Shown one piece after another: positions 1-7,594 of a DNA stretch of 31,793 nt (its first letter is position 1; each line of letters starts with the position of its first letter). The position numbers and the translations under genes were made by a program. The stretch covers positions 1 to 31,793 of the forward strand of contig RDYO01000005.1 in NCBI GenBank assembly GCA_004293385.1. The letters are read 5' to 3'. The stretch is from Verrucomicrobiota bacterium. GTDB taxonomy: Bacteria > Verrucomicrobiota > Verrucomicrobiia > Opitutales > UBA953. The notes beneath the pieces are model-generated. The model worked only from the letters and a program-made list of their open reading frames with translations, did no database searches and was not told the origin of the DNA.

Positions 1-1096
1 GCGCCGGCGGCAGGCGCACGGCCTTGCGTATGTACGCGGGCACGTCGACGTCCTGGCCGTCGATGAACGTCATCGGCGTGCCGCCGAACAGGCCGCGGCG
101 CATCGATTCCTCCGTCGCGAACTCGAAGATCGGCTGCGCGGGGTCCTCGCCTTTGCCGCCCTTCTTCGTCTTGGCGGGGGGCTTGGGCGCGGGCAGCGAA
201 GCGCCGAGCACCGAGACTTCGATGCGGTCGCCGAGCGCGGGCTCGACGCGCGCGCAGAGGATCGTGGAGGTCTCGCCGCCGAAACGCGTGCGGACCGCGG
301 CGACCGCTTCGAAAGCCTCGGTCGAGGTCATCGCGGGGCCGCCGGCGACGTGCACGAAAAGCGAGGCCACCTTGGCGACGGCGCCGGGCGCGTGGGCCAG
401 CGGACATTCGATGGCGGCGCGCGCGGCCTTCATCGCGGCGCCTTCACCTTCGCCCACGCCGAAGGCGAAGAGCGTCGGCGAACCGGGCGTCGAGAGCAGC
501 GAGCGTAAGGAGGAAGGGTCGACGGCGATGAGCGCGCCGGGCGCGAACGCGCTGGCCAGACCGCGCAGGGCTCCGCCCACCCAGGCGTCGGCGGCGGCGA
601 AAGATTCCGACAACGGGGCGTCCGGCGCCACCTGCTGCAGGAGGAGGTCGTTGTGCACCACGACGAGTCCGTGGCACTTCTGGCCGATCTTGACGGCGGC
701 CTCGTTGGCCTGGCGCATCCGGCGTTCGCCTTCATGCGAGAAAGGCATCGTCGCGAAGGCGAGCACGGTGGCGCCCGTCTCGGCCGCGAAGCCGGCGCCG
801 CCGAGGCCGGTCACGAGGACGACGACCGGCACGCCGGTGAAGAGTCGACGCAGGGCCGGCTCCTCCGCTTCGGCGGAAGCCAGGCCGAGGGCGGCCTCGC
901 CGCCGGTACCCATCCCGCGCGTCTGCGCGCGGCCGAGCTGCAGGCTCGTGCCGGGTCCGCCGGCGGCCAAGGCGCGCGCGTCGGTGTCGAGCAGGGCCAC
1001 GGAGACCTCGGCGGGGAGCTGGGCCGAGAGCCGGGTGACCATGGCGCAGCCCGCGCCGCCGAGGCCGACCAGCAGGATGGAGGCGGGCGTGGCCAT
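1..1096 (-). CDS. ftsZ: Divergent cell division protein FtsZ (3' end cut by window edge)
   Basis: Tubulin-like division protein, normally a GTPase that builds the Z ring at mid-cell. I translated it from the ATG at 1096, 1 nt after the ftsA stop; 365 residues are visible. Homology to FtsZ is clear from the T2-like DTDARAL (37-43), the HEGERRM stretch (121-127), the HNDLLL stretch (148-153) and a tail DVDVPAYIRK (349-358) that matches the conserved C-terminal peptide binding FtsA. The GTPase core is unusual. The tubulin signature GGGTGTG is replaced by GGAGFAA (99-105), with about 10 residues missing before the next strand. In the T7 loop, the E. coli N207 and D212 equivalents are A191 and S196; only D193 remains. 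The T3 loop has GE instead of NP. The gene closes the dcw cluster and is probably co-translated with ftsA. Identity as the FtsZ ortholog is fairly sure; GTPase activity is doubtful. Confidence 0.85.
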   Translation of the reverse strand, partial: MATPASILLVGLGGAGCAMVTRLSAQLPAEVSVALLDTDARALAAGGPGTSLQLGRAQTRGMGTGGEAALGLASAEAEEPALRRLFTGVPVVVLVTGLGGAGFAAETGATVLAFATMPFSHEGERRMRQANEAAVKIGQKCHGLVVVHNDLLLQQVAPDAPLSESFAAADAWVGGALRGLASAFAPGALIAVDPSSLRSLLSTPGSPTLFAFGVGEGEGAAMKAARAAIECPLAHAPGAVAKVASLFVHVAGGPAMTSTEAFEAVAAVRTRFGGETSTILCARVEPALGDRIEVSVLGASLPAPKPPAKTKKGGKGEDPAQPIFEFATEESMRRGLFGGTPMTFIDGQDVDVPAYIRKAVRLPPA

Positions 1097-1097
1097 C

Positions 1098-2333
1098 TTA
1101 GAGGCGGAAGAGCGCCTTGACCTGGGCGAGGAAGCCGCGGGGACGGACGACGGCCGGCGGGGCGTCGGCCAAGGCCGCGGTCATGAGGCCGACGACGCCC
1201 GCATACTCGGGCTTGCGCAGCGATTCGTTCTCGAAGTCAGGCACGCCGACGCGGGCCGAGACGCCCGTGACGAGCTGGACCGCCTCCGCCGCGTCGGCGA
1301 GGTTCGCCGAACCGCCGGTGAGGATCACGCCCGACGGGATCATGTTCTGGTCGAGGCGCACGGCGTGGCCGGGGAAGATCTGCTCGAGGCGACGGAGCAC
1401 GTCCTTGCGGACGAACTCGATCGTCTCCTGGTAGCGGAGCGAAAGCACCTGGGTGATCGTGCCGCGGTTGAACTGCTGGTCGCCCACGCCCTTGTCGCCG
1501 TCCTTCCAGATGGTCTGGTTGACGTCGGTCTCGCGGTGGAGCGCCGAGCCGAAGCGCTGCTTGAGGTCCTCGGCCGTCTCGCGGCTGATGCGCAGCGCGA
1601 CGCTGAGGTCGTTGGTGAGGTGCTCGCCGCCCACGGGGATCGAACCCGCGCAGAGGATGTGCTCCTTGTAGTAGAGGATCCAGTCGGTCGTGCCGGCGCC
1701 CATGTCGATGACGAGCACCCCGCCCTGCTTGTCCGCGTCGCTCGCCGTCGCGCAGGCGGCGGCGTGGGAGGCGAGGATGAAGTCGCGCACGCGGATGCTG
1801 AGGCCGTTGACCATGCCCACGCGCATGCGCATGTTGCCTTCTTCCATCGTCACGCGCCAGAAGTTCACCTCGAGGCGCTTGCCCGTCATGCCGACGGCGT
1901 TGCCGACCGCGCGGTTGTCCAGCATCGTCGGCTGGCGCATGTAGAGCAGCGTGCTGCGTCCCGCCGGCGGTTCCAGGCGCTTGGCCGAGGCGACCGCATC
2001 GGCCACGTCCTTGGCGGTGACCTTGCCGTCGTGCGCAGGCACGGCGATGAAGCCCTTCACGCGCTCGCCTTCGGCGGCCGGTCCGGACAACGAGAGATAG
2101 ACCTGTTCGACCGCGCGCCCGGAGCCGCGCTCGATGTCGTTCACGACCTCGTGCACGCAATGGGTGAGCTTCTCGAGGTCGGTGACGGTGCCTTTGACGA
2201 CGCCTTCGGTGCGGCGCTCGCTGAAGCTGAGCATGCGGGCCTTGCCGTCGATGACCTGTCCGAGGAGGCTGGCGGTCTTGTGCGTGCCGATGTCGATGAC
2301 GGCGATGAGGGATGGAAGGGGCTTAGGGGTCAT
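1098..2333 (-). CDS. ftsA: Cell division protein FtsA
   Basis: Actin-fold ATPase that anchors FtsZ filaments to the inner membrane and recruits later divisome proteins. It has 411 residues, the normal family size. Phosphate-1 motif DIGTHKT is at 14-20, phosphate-2 DMGAGTTD at 210-217 and the adenosine motif GVILTGGSANL at 335-345. The last residues, RGFLAQVKALFRL (399-411), form an amphipathic helix of the membrane-targeting type. The ATG overlaps the ftsQ stop as ATGA, so the start is well set; ftsZ follows after 1 nt. FtsA looks normal although its partner FtsZ here has a damaged nucleotide site, which suggests the tail-to-FtsA contact is still under selection. Confidence 0.95.
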   Translation of the reverse strand: MTPKPLPSLIAVIDIGTHKTASLLGQVIDGKARMLSFSERRTEGVVKGTVTDLEKLTHCVHEVVNDIERGSGRAVEQVYLSLSGPAAEGERVKGFIAVPAHDGKVTAKDVADAVASAKRLEPPAGRSTLLYMRQPTMLDNRAVGNAVGMTGKRLEVNFWRVTMEEGNMRMRVGMVNGLSIRVRDFILASHAAACATASDADKQGGVLVIDMGAGTTDWILYYKEHILCAGSIPVGGEHLTNDLSVALRISRETAEDLKQRFGSALHRETDVNQTIWKDGDKGVGDQQFNRGTITQVLSLRYQETIEFVRKDVLRRLEQIFPGHAVRLDQNMIPSGVILTGGSANLADAAEAVQLVTGVSARVGVPDFENESLRKPEYAGVVGLMTAALADAPPAVVRPRGFLAQVKALFRL

Positions 2334-3319
2334 CGGAGAGGGAGGGCGGCGGGGGCGGTGACGGGGACGAGGCGAGGTTCAGGGACGGGCGAAGCGGCGT
2401 TGGTGCGGTTCTGGATGGACATCTTGAGCACGTAGGCCGGCGCGGTGGTGCCGGGCCGGCGCAGGAGTTCGTCGACGTTGATGCGGCCGAGCAGCGCGAG
2501 CTCGTTGCGCCAGTTGGCGGTGGAGAAGACGATCTCGACCAAGGCGGGGCGGTCCATCGGCTGGGTGCCGGGGCGGACGGTGACGCGGAGGTTCGAGCCA
2601 GGCGAATCCTCCTGCGCGCCGAAGCAGTCGCGCAGCGAGAGGGCCGACCACTGCTTGTAGAGCTGCGGATAGCTCGTGCGCACGGTCAGCAGGAAGGGCG
2701 CGGCGACCTCGATGCCGTCGATGAGCAGGTCGTCATCCGTCCCGGTCGAACGGAAATGCTGGATCTCCGGCAGGTTGCGGACCGCCTGTTCGGGGTAACC
2801 GACGCCGGCGAAGGTCTGGCCGTCGGCCGCGACGAGACGCACCTGCATCGCGGCGTTCTTCTCGGCGAGGCTCACGATCTTGGCGACGGCGAGCCGCTCG
2901 CGCAGGGTGATCTCGAGCGTGCCGTCGCCGCGGCGGCGCACGTCGGCCGCGACGACCTGGTTGTCGGCCTCGAGCTCGGCCTTGATGGAACGGACGTCAC
3001 GCGCGAAGCCTTCGGGACCCGCGGCGACGACCTTCTTCACGAAGGCTTCGGAAAGGAAACCGTCCGTCTGGAAGCGCAGCTTGCCGGCGGGAGCGCCGGC
3101 CGCGGACTCGTCGACGGCCCACCAGAGCAGCGTGACGAGCACGCCGAGGAAGAGCGCCGCGGCGACGGTCGGGAGCTTGGAGCGCACGACGCGCTTGCGG
3201 CCGAGTTCGCCGGCGGGCACGCGCTGGACGTCCTGCGGCACGAGGGCGCGCCAGTCACGGTCGGCCTGCCCGCGGAAAGCGTCGCGGCGGCGGCCGAACA
3301 AAGAATCGAAGAGGCCCAT
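2330..3319 (-). CDS. ftsQ: Cell division protein FtsQ/DivIB-like
   Basis: Bitopic membrane protein of the divisome, linking FtsL/FtsB with the FtsW-FtsI synthase. It has 329 residues: a basic cytoplasmic part (1-49), one transmembrane helix (about 51-68, TVAAALFLGVLVTLLWWAV), then a periplasmic part with a POTRA-like region (about 105-145, DVRSIKAELEADNQVVAAD followed by a LRERLAVAKI strand). The C-terminal tail is long and proline/alanine-rich. Sequence conservation in this family is low, so the call rests on topology, the POTRA-like pattern and its place between ddl and ftsA. It starts 2 nt after the ddl stop and ends in an ATGA overlap with ftsA. Confidence 0.85.
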   Translation of the reverse strand: MGLFDSLFGRRRDAFRGQADRDWRALVPQDVQRVPAGELGRKRVVRSKLPTVAAALFLGVLVTLLWWAVDESAAGAPAGKLRFQTDGFLSEAFVKKVVAAGPEGFARDVRSIKAELEADNQVVAADVRRRGDGTLEITLRERLAVAKIVSLAEKNAAMQVRLVAADGQTFAGVGYPEQAVRNLPEIQHFRSTGTDDDLLIDGIEVAAPFLLTVRTSYPQLYKQWSALSLRDCFGAQEDSPGSNLRVTVRPGTQPMDRPALVEIVFSTANWRNELALLGRINVDELLRRPGTTAPAYVLKMSIQNRTNAASPVPEPRLVPVTAPAALPLR

Positions 3320-3321
3320 GG

Positions 3322-4245
3322 TCAGCGTTGGTCGGTGTGCGCGGCGCGCGCGAGGGCCGGGGCGGCCATGCGGCGCACGAGCGCGGGGAAATCGAGCCCG
3401 ACGCAGGAAGCGCTCTTGGGCATCAGGCTGGTGGCGGTCATGCCGGGCATCGTGTTGATCTCGAGGAAATAGAAGCGGCCGTCCGGCTCAAGGAAGACAT
3501 CCGCGCGGGCGAAGTCCCGGCAGCCGCAGGCGGCGAAGAGCCGCGCGGCGGCCTCGCCGATGGCGGCGGTGAGCTCGGCGGGGATCGGCGCGGGGAAGAG
3601 ATACTCCGAGGCGCCCTTGGTGTACTTGGTCTGGTAATCGTAGACCCCGGTGAGCGGGACGATCTCGACGAGGCCCATGGGGCGCCCGTCCAGCAGGCCG
3701 ATCGACATCTCGCGACCACGGAGGCGGCGCTCGGCCATCCACTGGCCGGCGGCGGGGATCTCAGCCAGGGCCTTGGCCACGGCGGCTTCCCCTTCCAGCA
3801 TGTAGAGACCGACGCTGCTGCCCTGGTCGGAGGGCTTGATCACCAGATGTTCGCCTAAGGCGGCCACGAGCGCGGCGGCCGTCGGCTTGGCGGCCCCCGC
3901 GAAGGCGACCTCAGGGATGGCCGGGACGCCGGCGGCGCGCATGGCCTGCTTGGTCGCGACCTTGTCCATGCAGAGCCGGTTGGCGGCCGAAGCGCACCCG
4001 GCGAAGGCGACCCCGCGGGCTTCGAGTTCGGCTTGGGCGCGGCCGTCCTCGCCCCAACCACCGTGCAGGACCGGGAAGACCACGTGCTGGGCGGCATCGA
4101 GCCAATCGGGCAAGGCGTCGGCCGTCAGTTCGACGAGCCGGGCGCCGGGCAGGACTTCGGCCACGGCTTTGCCGGAACGGAGCGAGACCTCGCGTTCGGA
4201 GGAAAGACCTCCGCAGAGGACGATGATCTGCAGGGCGTCGCTCAT
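3322..4245 (-). CDS. ddl: D-alanine--D-alanine ligase
   Basis: Cytoplasmic ATP-grasp enzyme joining two D-alanines for the peptidoglycan stem peptide; substrate supplier for MurF in the same operon. I chose the ATG at 4245, giving 307 aa, not the ATG 15 nt upstream, because 4245 overlaps the murC-murB stop as ATGA and is preceded by GGAAGGAA, one of the few good Shine-Dalgarno sequences here. Family residues: SEREVSLRSG (16-25), HGGWGEDG (61-68), ATP-binding KPSDQGSSVG (137-146), the omega-loop region DYQTKYTKGASEY (203-215), RADVF (247-251) and the metal-binding EINTMPGMT (262-270). Length is typical. ftsQ follows after 2 nt. Confidence 0.97.
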   Translation of the reverse strand: MSDALQIIVLCGGLSSEREVSLRSGKAVAEVLPGARLVELTADALPDWLDAAQHVVFPVLHGGWGEDGRAQAELEARGVAFAGCASAANRLCMDKVATKQAMRAAGVPAIPEVAFAGAAKPTAAALVAALGEHLVIKPSDQGSSVGLYMLEGEAAVAKALAEIPAAGQWMAERRLRGREMSIGLLDGRPMGLVEIVPLTGVYDYQTKYTKGASEYLFPAPIPAELTAAIGEAAARLFAACGCRDFARADVFLEPDGRFYFLEINTMPGMTATSLMPKSASCVGLDFPALVRRMAAPALARAAHTDQR

Positions 4246-6518
4246 AGGAGTTCCTTCCATTCGCGGCCGAGCGCGACGATCTCCGGCTGGAGCTCGACGC
4301 CCTGGCGGGCCTTCACCTCGGCGCGGACCGTCCGCATGAGCGCGAGGAAGTCCGCGGCCTTGGCGTCGCCGGCGTTGACGAGGAAGTTGGCGTGGGTCGG
4401 CGAGACCGAGACGGGGCCGACGGCGCGGCCTTTGAGCCCGCTGAGGTCGATGAGCCGGCCGGCCTTGTCGCCTTCGGGATTACGGAAGACGCAACCGGCG
4501 CTCGCCTCGCGCGGCTGCGAGGCGCGGCGGCGCGCGGCCAGTTCGTCCATGCGGCCACGGATGGCGGCAGGATCGTCGGCCGTAGGCGAACGCAGGACGG
4601 CGGAGAGGACGACGGCGCCGTGCAGCTGGGGGCAATCGCGGTAGAGGGCGTCGAAACAGTCGCGACGCGCGGCGCGCACGCGGCCCTGCGGGGTGAGCCA
4701 CTCGATGGATTCGACGACGTCGAAGATCCAGCCGCCCATCGCGCCGGCGTTCATGCGCAAGGAACCGCCGACGGTGCCGGGGATGCCTTCGAGGAATTCG
4801 AAGCCGGTGCGGCCTGCGCGCGCGGCCACGCCGCACAGTTCCTTGAGGCGGGTGCCGCCGCCGACGCGGAAACGGCCTTCGCCGAGATCGGTCACGGCGC
4901 CCCAGCGGGCGGCGTCGAGATGCAGGATCAGGCCGTCGTAACCTTCGTCAGGCACGAGGAGATTGGAACCACGGCCGAGCACGAACCAGCGGAGGTCGAG
5001 TTCGGCCGCCGCCCGCAGGAGCGTGACGAGGTCGTCGACCGATGCGGGTTCGGCATACCAGCGGGCCGCGCCGCCGAGGCCCAGCGTGGTGCGACGGGCG
5101 AGCGGCTCATTGGCGCGGAGGACGCAATCGGCGGACAGGCGGCCGGCGACGAGGTCGGGGAGGTCGGCGGTCAGCACGCCTTCGCCGCGACGACGCAGCA
5201 CTTTGGCGTAAGCCTCGGCGTCGCGCTCGATGTCGCCCGCGCCCACGAAAGCCACCACGGTGTCGGCGCCCTCGGCGAGAGCGTCGAGCAAGGCCGGCAG
5301 CGCGCGGCGGTCCTCGACGAGACGGTGCGCGGAACCGGCGACGATCGCGTCCGAACCGCCGCCTTCGACGGCGGCTTCGCCGGCGGAATAGACCGGCAGC
5401 ACGAGCGCCTGGTCGGCGACGGCGAGCGCGTCGCGGAATTCGCGGGCATACTGGCGCGTGCGGGTGTGGCGATGCGGCTGGAAGACGACGAGCAGCCGTC
5501 CGGCGTGCGTCTCGCGCACCCACTGGAGGAGCGCCGCGATCTCCGTCGGATGGTGGGCGTAGTCGGCGAGCACGCGCAGGCCGGTGCGTTCGAAGAGGAC
5601 GTCCTGCCGGCGGCGGATGCCGCGCCAGCGGGCGAGCGGTTCGGCGACGAGCCCGCCCGTGATGAAGTGCGTGACCGCGAGCGCCAGCGCGGCGTTGGAG
5701 CGATTGAAGGTGCCCGCGACGGGAAGGTTGAACTGACCCGCGGGGAAACGTCCGCCGAGCGCCACGACCGACGAGGAATGACCGCCCTGCACGAGCCGGC
5801 AGGAGTAGTCGCCTTCGTCGCCGACGCGGATGACCGGCACCTTGAGTCCGGCGACGAGGCGCTCGAGGCGCTCGTTGCCGACGGGGATCACGACGGCGGA
5901 ACGGGTACGTTCGAAGAGCGCCCGGAAGACGGCTTCGAGCGCGGCTTCGTCACGGTAATAATCGGGATGATCCCAGTCGAGGTTCACCGCCACGGTGACG
6001 TCGGGCGAGAACGCGCCGATCGTGCCGTCGCTCTCGTCGACCTCCGCGACGACCCAGGGCGAAGCCGCCGAGGCGCGCGCGGGCGGGAACGTCGGGTCGC
6101 GGAAGAGCCCGCCGAGCACGTAGCCGAAGTCGGCGCCCGCGCTGGCGAGCGCGGCGACGAGCAGGCCGCAGGTGGTGGTCTTGCCGTGGCTGCCGCACAC
6201 GGCGACGAAGCGGCGCCCGGCGACGGCTTCGGCGAGGAGTTCGCCGCGACGCAAGGTGCGCACGCCATGGCCTTCGGCGAGCGCGAGCGCGGGGTGGCCG
6301 GGCTTCACCGCGCTGGAACGGCCGACGACGGTCGGACGACGGCCCGCGGCCCAGGGATCGCGCAGGAGCGGGACTTCGCCGTTGGCGAGCTGGAGTTCCA
6401 TCGGGCTGCCGGTCGAGTCATCCCAGCCCGAGACTTCCCAGCCGTCGCCTTTCAGGTAGAGCGCGAGCGGGCCGACGCCCATGCCGCACGCCCCGAGCAT
6501 CCAGGCGGAACCGCTCAT
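4242..6518 (-). CDS. murC/murB: MurC-MurB fusion: UDP-MurNAc--L-Ala ligase and UDP-enolpyruvoyl-GlcNAc reductase
   Basis: Bifunctional cytoplasmic enzyme of 758 aa, from the ATG at 6518 (ATGA overlap with murG). Residues 1 to about 460 are MurC: Rossmann entry GACGMGVG (9-16), ATP loop GSHGKTTT (109-116), VDESDGT (160-166), FNRSNAALA (271-279) and DYAHHPTEI (319-327). Residues about 463-758 are MurB, an FAD/NADPH enzyme: RTTLGLGG (476-483), GRGSNLL (515-521), EGIPGTVGGSLRMNAG (577-592), SAGCVFRNP (673-681) and ELQPEI (742-747). The proton-donating serine of most MurB proteins is Cys676 here; cysteine could plausibly do the same job. Reading is continuous across the junction with no stop, so this is a true fusion. 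MurB makes UDP-MurNAc and MurC adds L-Ala, so consecutive steps are joined in one chain. Confidence 0.96.
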   Translation of the reverse strand: MSGSAWMLGACGMGVGPLALYLKGDGWEVSGWDDSTGSPMELQLANGEVPLLRDPWAAGRRPTVVGRSSAVKPGHPALALAEGHGVRTLRRGELLAEAVAGRRFVAVCGSHGKTTTCGLLVAALASAGADFGYVLGGLFRDPTFPPARASAASPWVVAEVDESDGTIGAFSPDVTVAVNLDWDHPDYYRDEAALEAVFRALFERTRSAVVIPVGNERLERLVAGLKVPVIRVGDEGDYSCRLVQGGHSSSVVALGGRFPAGQFNLPVAGTFNRSNAALALAVTHFITGGLVAEPLARWRGIRRRQDVLFERTGLRVLADYAHHPTEIAALLQWVRETHAGRLLVVFQPHRHTRTRQYAREFRDALAVADQALVLPVYSAGEAAVEGGGSDAIVAGSAHRLVEDRRALPALLDALAEGADTVVAFVGAGDIERDAEAYAKVLRRRGEGVLTADLPDLVAGRLSADCVLRANEPLARRTTLGLGGAARWYAEPASVDDLVTLLRAAAELDLRWFVLGRGSNLLVPDEGYDGLILHLDAARWGAVTDLGEGRFRVGGGTRLKELCGVAARAGRTGFEFLEGIPGTVGGSLRMNAGAMGGWIFDVVESIEWLTPQGRVRAARRDCFDALYRDCPQLHGAVVLSAVLRSPTADDPAAIRGRMDELAARRRASQPREASAGCVFRNPEGDKAGRLIDLSGLKGRAVGPVSVSPTHANFLVNAGDAKAADFLALMRTVRAEVKARQGVELQPEIVALGREWKELL
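4246..4260 (-). promoter_or_regulatory. Shine-Dalgarno sequence for ddl
   Basis: On the minus strand GGAAGGAACTCCT directly precedes the ddl ATG at 4245. The purine-rich GGAAGG lies 7 nt from the start, inside the end of murC-murB. It decides between two in-frame ATGs and is notable because most starts outside the overlaps in this window lack such a site. Confidence 0.6.
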
Positions 6519-7594
6519 GCGGGGGCGCCGCCGGCGAGGGCGACGGTCTCCGTGGCGAGGGCTTCCCAACGATTGGCCGCGTCGGCCAGCGCGAGCGCGT
6601 CGCGCATGGCGGCGAGCGCCGCGTTGTCATGAAGGCGGCCGAAGACGAGTTCGGCGAGGCGATCCAGCTCCGCCTCGGGCAGGAGGAGCGCGGCGCCGGT
6701 CCGCGCGCTCTCGCGGGCGTTGGCCGTCTGGTGGTCGTCGGCCGCGGACGGCAGCGGGATGAGGACGGCGGGCGTCCGGCAGGTCGCGAGTTCGGCGAGC
6801 GTGCCCGCGCCGGCGCGCGCGACGGCGAGGTCGGCGGCGGAATAGGCCGCCGCCATCTGATGGCAGAACGGGAGGAACTTCACCACGGACTGAGGCGTCC
6901 GGACCTCGTCCTCGCGGCCGCCGGGGCCGGTGAGGCAGAGCACGTGCACGCCGCGCTCGGCGAAATCCGCGAGATGGGCTTCGACCCAGCGGTTGAGCCG
7001 CGCGGCGCCTTGGCTGCCGCCGACGACGAGCACGAGGCGACCGGCGGGCGGCAGGCCGAGCGCGCGACGCGCGGCCTCGCGGGCTTCGGGACGGATCTCG
7101 GCGCGCACGGGATAACCGGAATCATGCTGTCGGTCCGCGGCGACGCCCGGCAGGCGGACGCCCGCGGGCAGATGGACCGACGTCGCGAAACGCGCGATCA
7201 GCCGCACGGCCTTGCCGGGGTGGCGGTTCGCCTCATGCACGAGGACAGGCACGCCGGCGAGGCGGCACGCGATCGCGGGAGCGAGGCTCATGAAGCCGCC
7301 GAAACAGACGAGCACCGACGGACGGAACTCCCGCAGCAGGCGCCACGAAGACCAGACGGCGCCGAGGAGCGCGGGAAAGAAGAGCAGGCGGCCGACGAGG
7401 CCCGGGCCGAAGCCGCGACCCTTGCCCGGCACGAAGCAGAGGCGCGGGTAATGCGCGGTCATGCGCGCGTCGACGGCCTTGCGGCTGACGATCAGCCGGC
7501 ATTCATGACCTTCCTCGGTGAGCCGCTGGGCGAGGGCGATGCCGGGCGCGAGATGGCCGCCGGTACCGCCGCAGGCGAGCAGCACGCGGCTCAT
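6515..7594 (-). CDS. murG: UDP-GlcNAc--lipid I GlcNAc transferase MurG
   Basis: Membrane-associated glycosyltransferase that adds GlcNAc to lipid I to give lipid II on the cytoplasmic face. It has 359 aa, the usual size. The start at 7594 overlaps the ftsW stop as ATGA; a longer open frame upstream lies wholly in ftsW and is ignored. Motifs: GGTGGHLAPG (9-18, the G-loop), a second glycine-rich loop GGSQGAARLN in the second domain, and the UDP-GlcNAc region GAGTLAELATC with a DDHQTANA stretch. HEANRHPG replaces the more usual HEQNAVPG, a small family variation. It ends in an ATGA overlap with murC-murB. Confidence 0.96.
   Translation of the reverse strand: MSRVLLACGGTGGHLAPGIALAQRLTEEGHECRLIVSRKAVDARMTAHYPRLCFVPGKGRGFGPGLVGRLLFFPALLGAVWSSWRLLREFRPSVLVCFGGFMSLAPAIACRLAGVPVLVHEANRHPGKAVRLIARFATSVHLPAGVRLPGVAADRQHDSGYPVRAEIRPEAREAARRALGLPPAGRLVLVVGGSQGAARLNRWVEAHLADFAERGVHVLCLTGPGGREDEVRTPQSVVKFLPFCHQMAAAYSAADLAVARAGAGTLAELATCRTPAVLIPLPSAADDHQTANARESARTGAALLLPEAELDRLAELVFGRLHDNAALAAMRDALALADAANRWEALATETVALAGGAPA

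Noticed and set aside
24..2435. 803-codon plus-strand open frame over ftsZ and ftsA
   Set aside because: Antisense shadow of ftsZ, ftsA and part of ftsQ; no recognisable domain. ftsZ itself runs off the left edge on the minus strand.
4392..6632. 746-codon plus-strand open frame over murC-murB
   Set aside because: Antisense to the fusion enzyme with its many conserved motifs; composition-driven.
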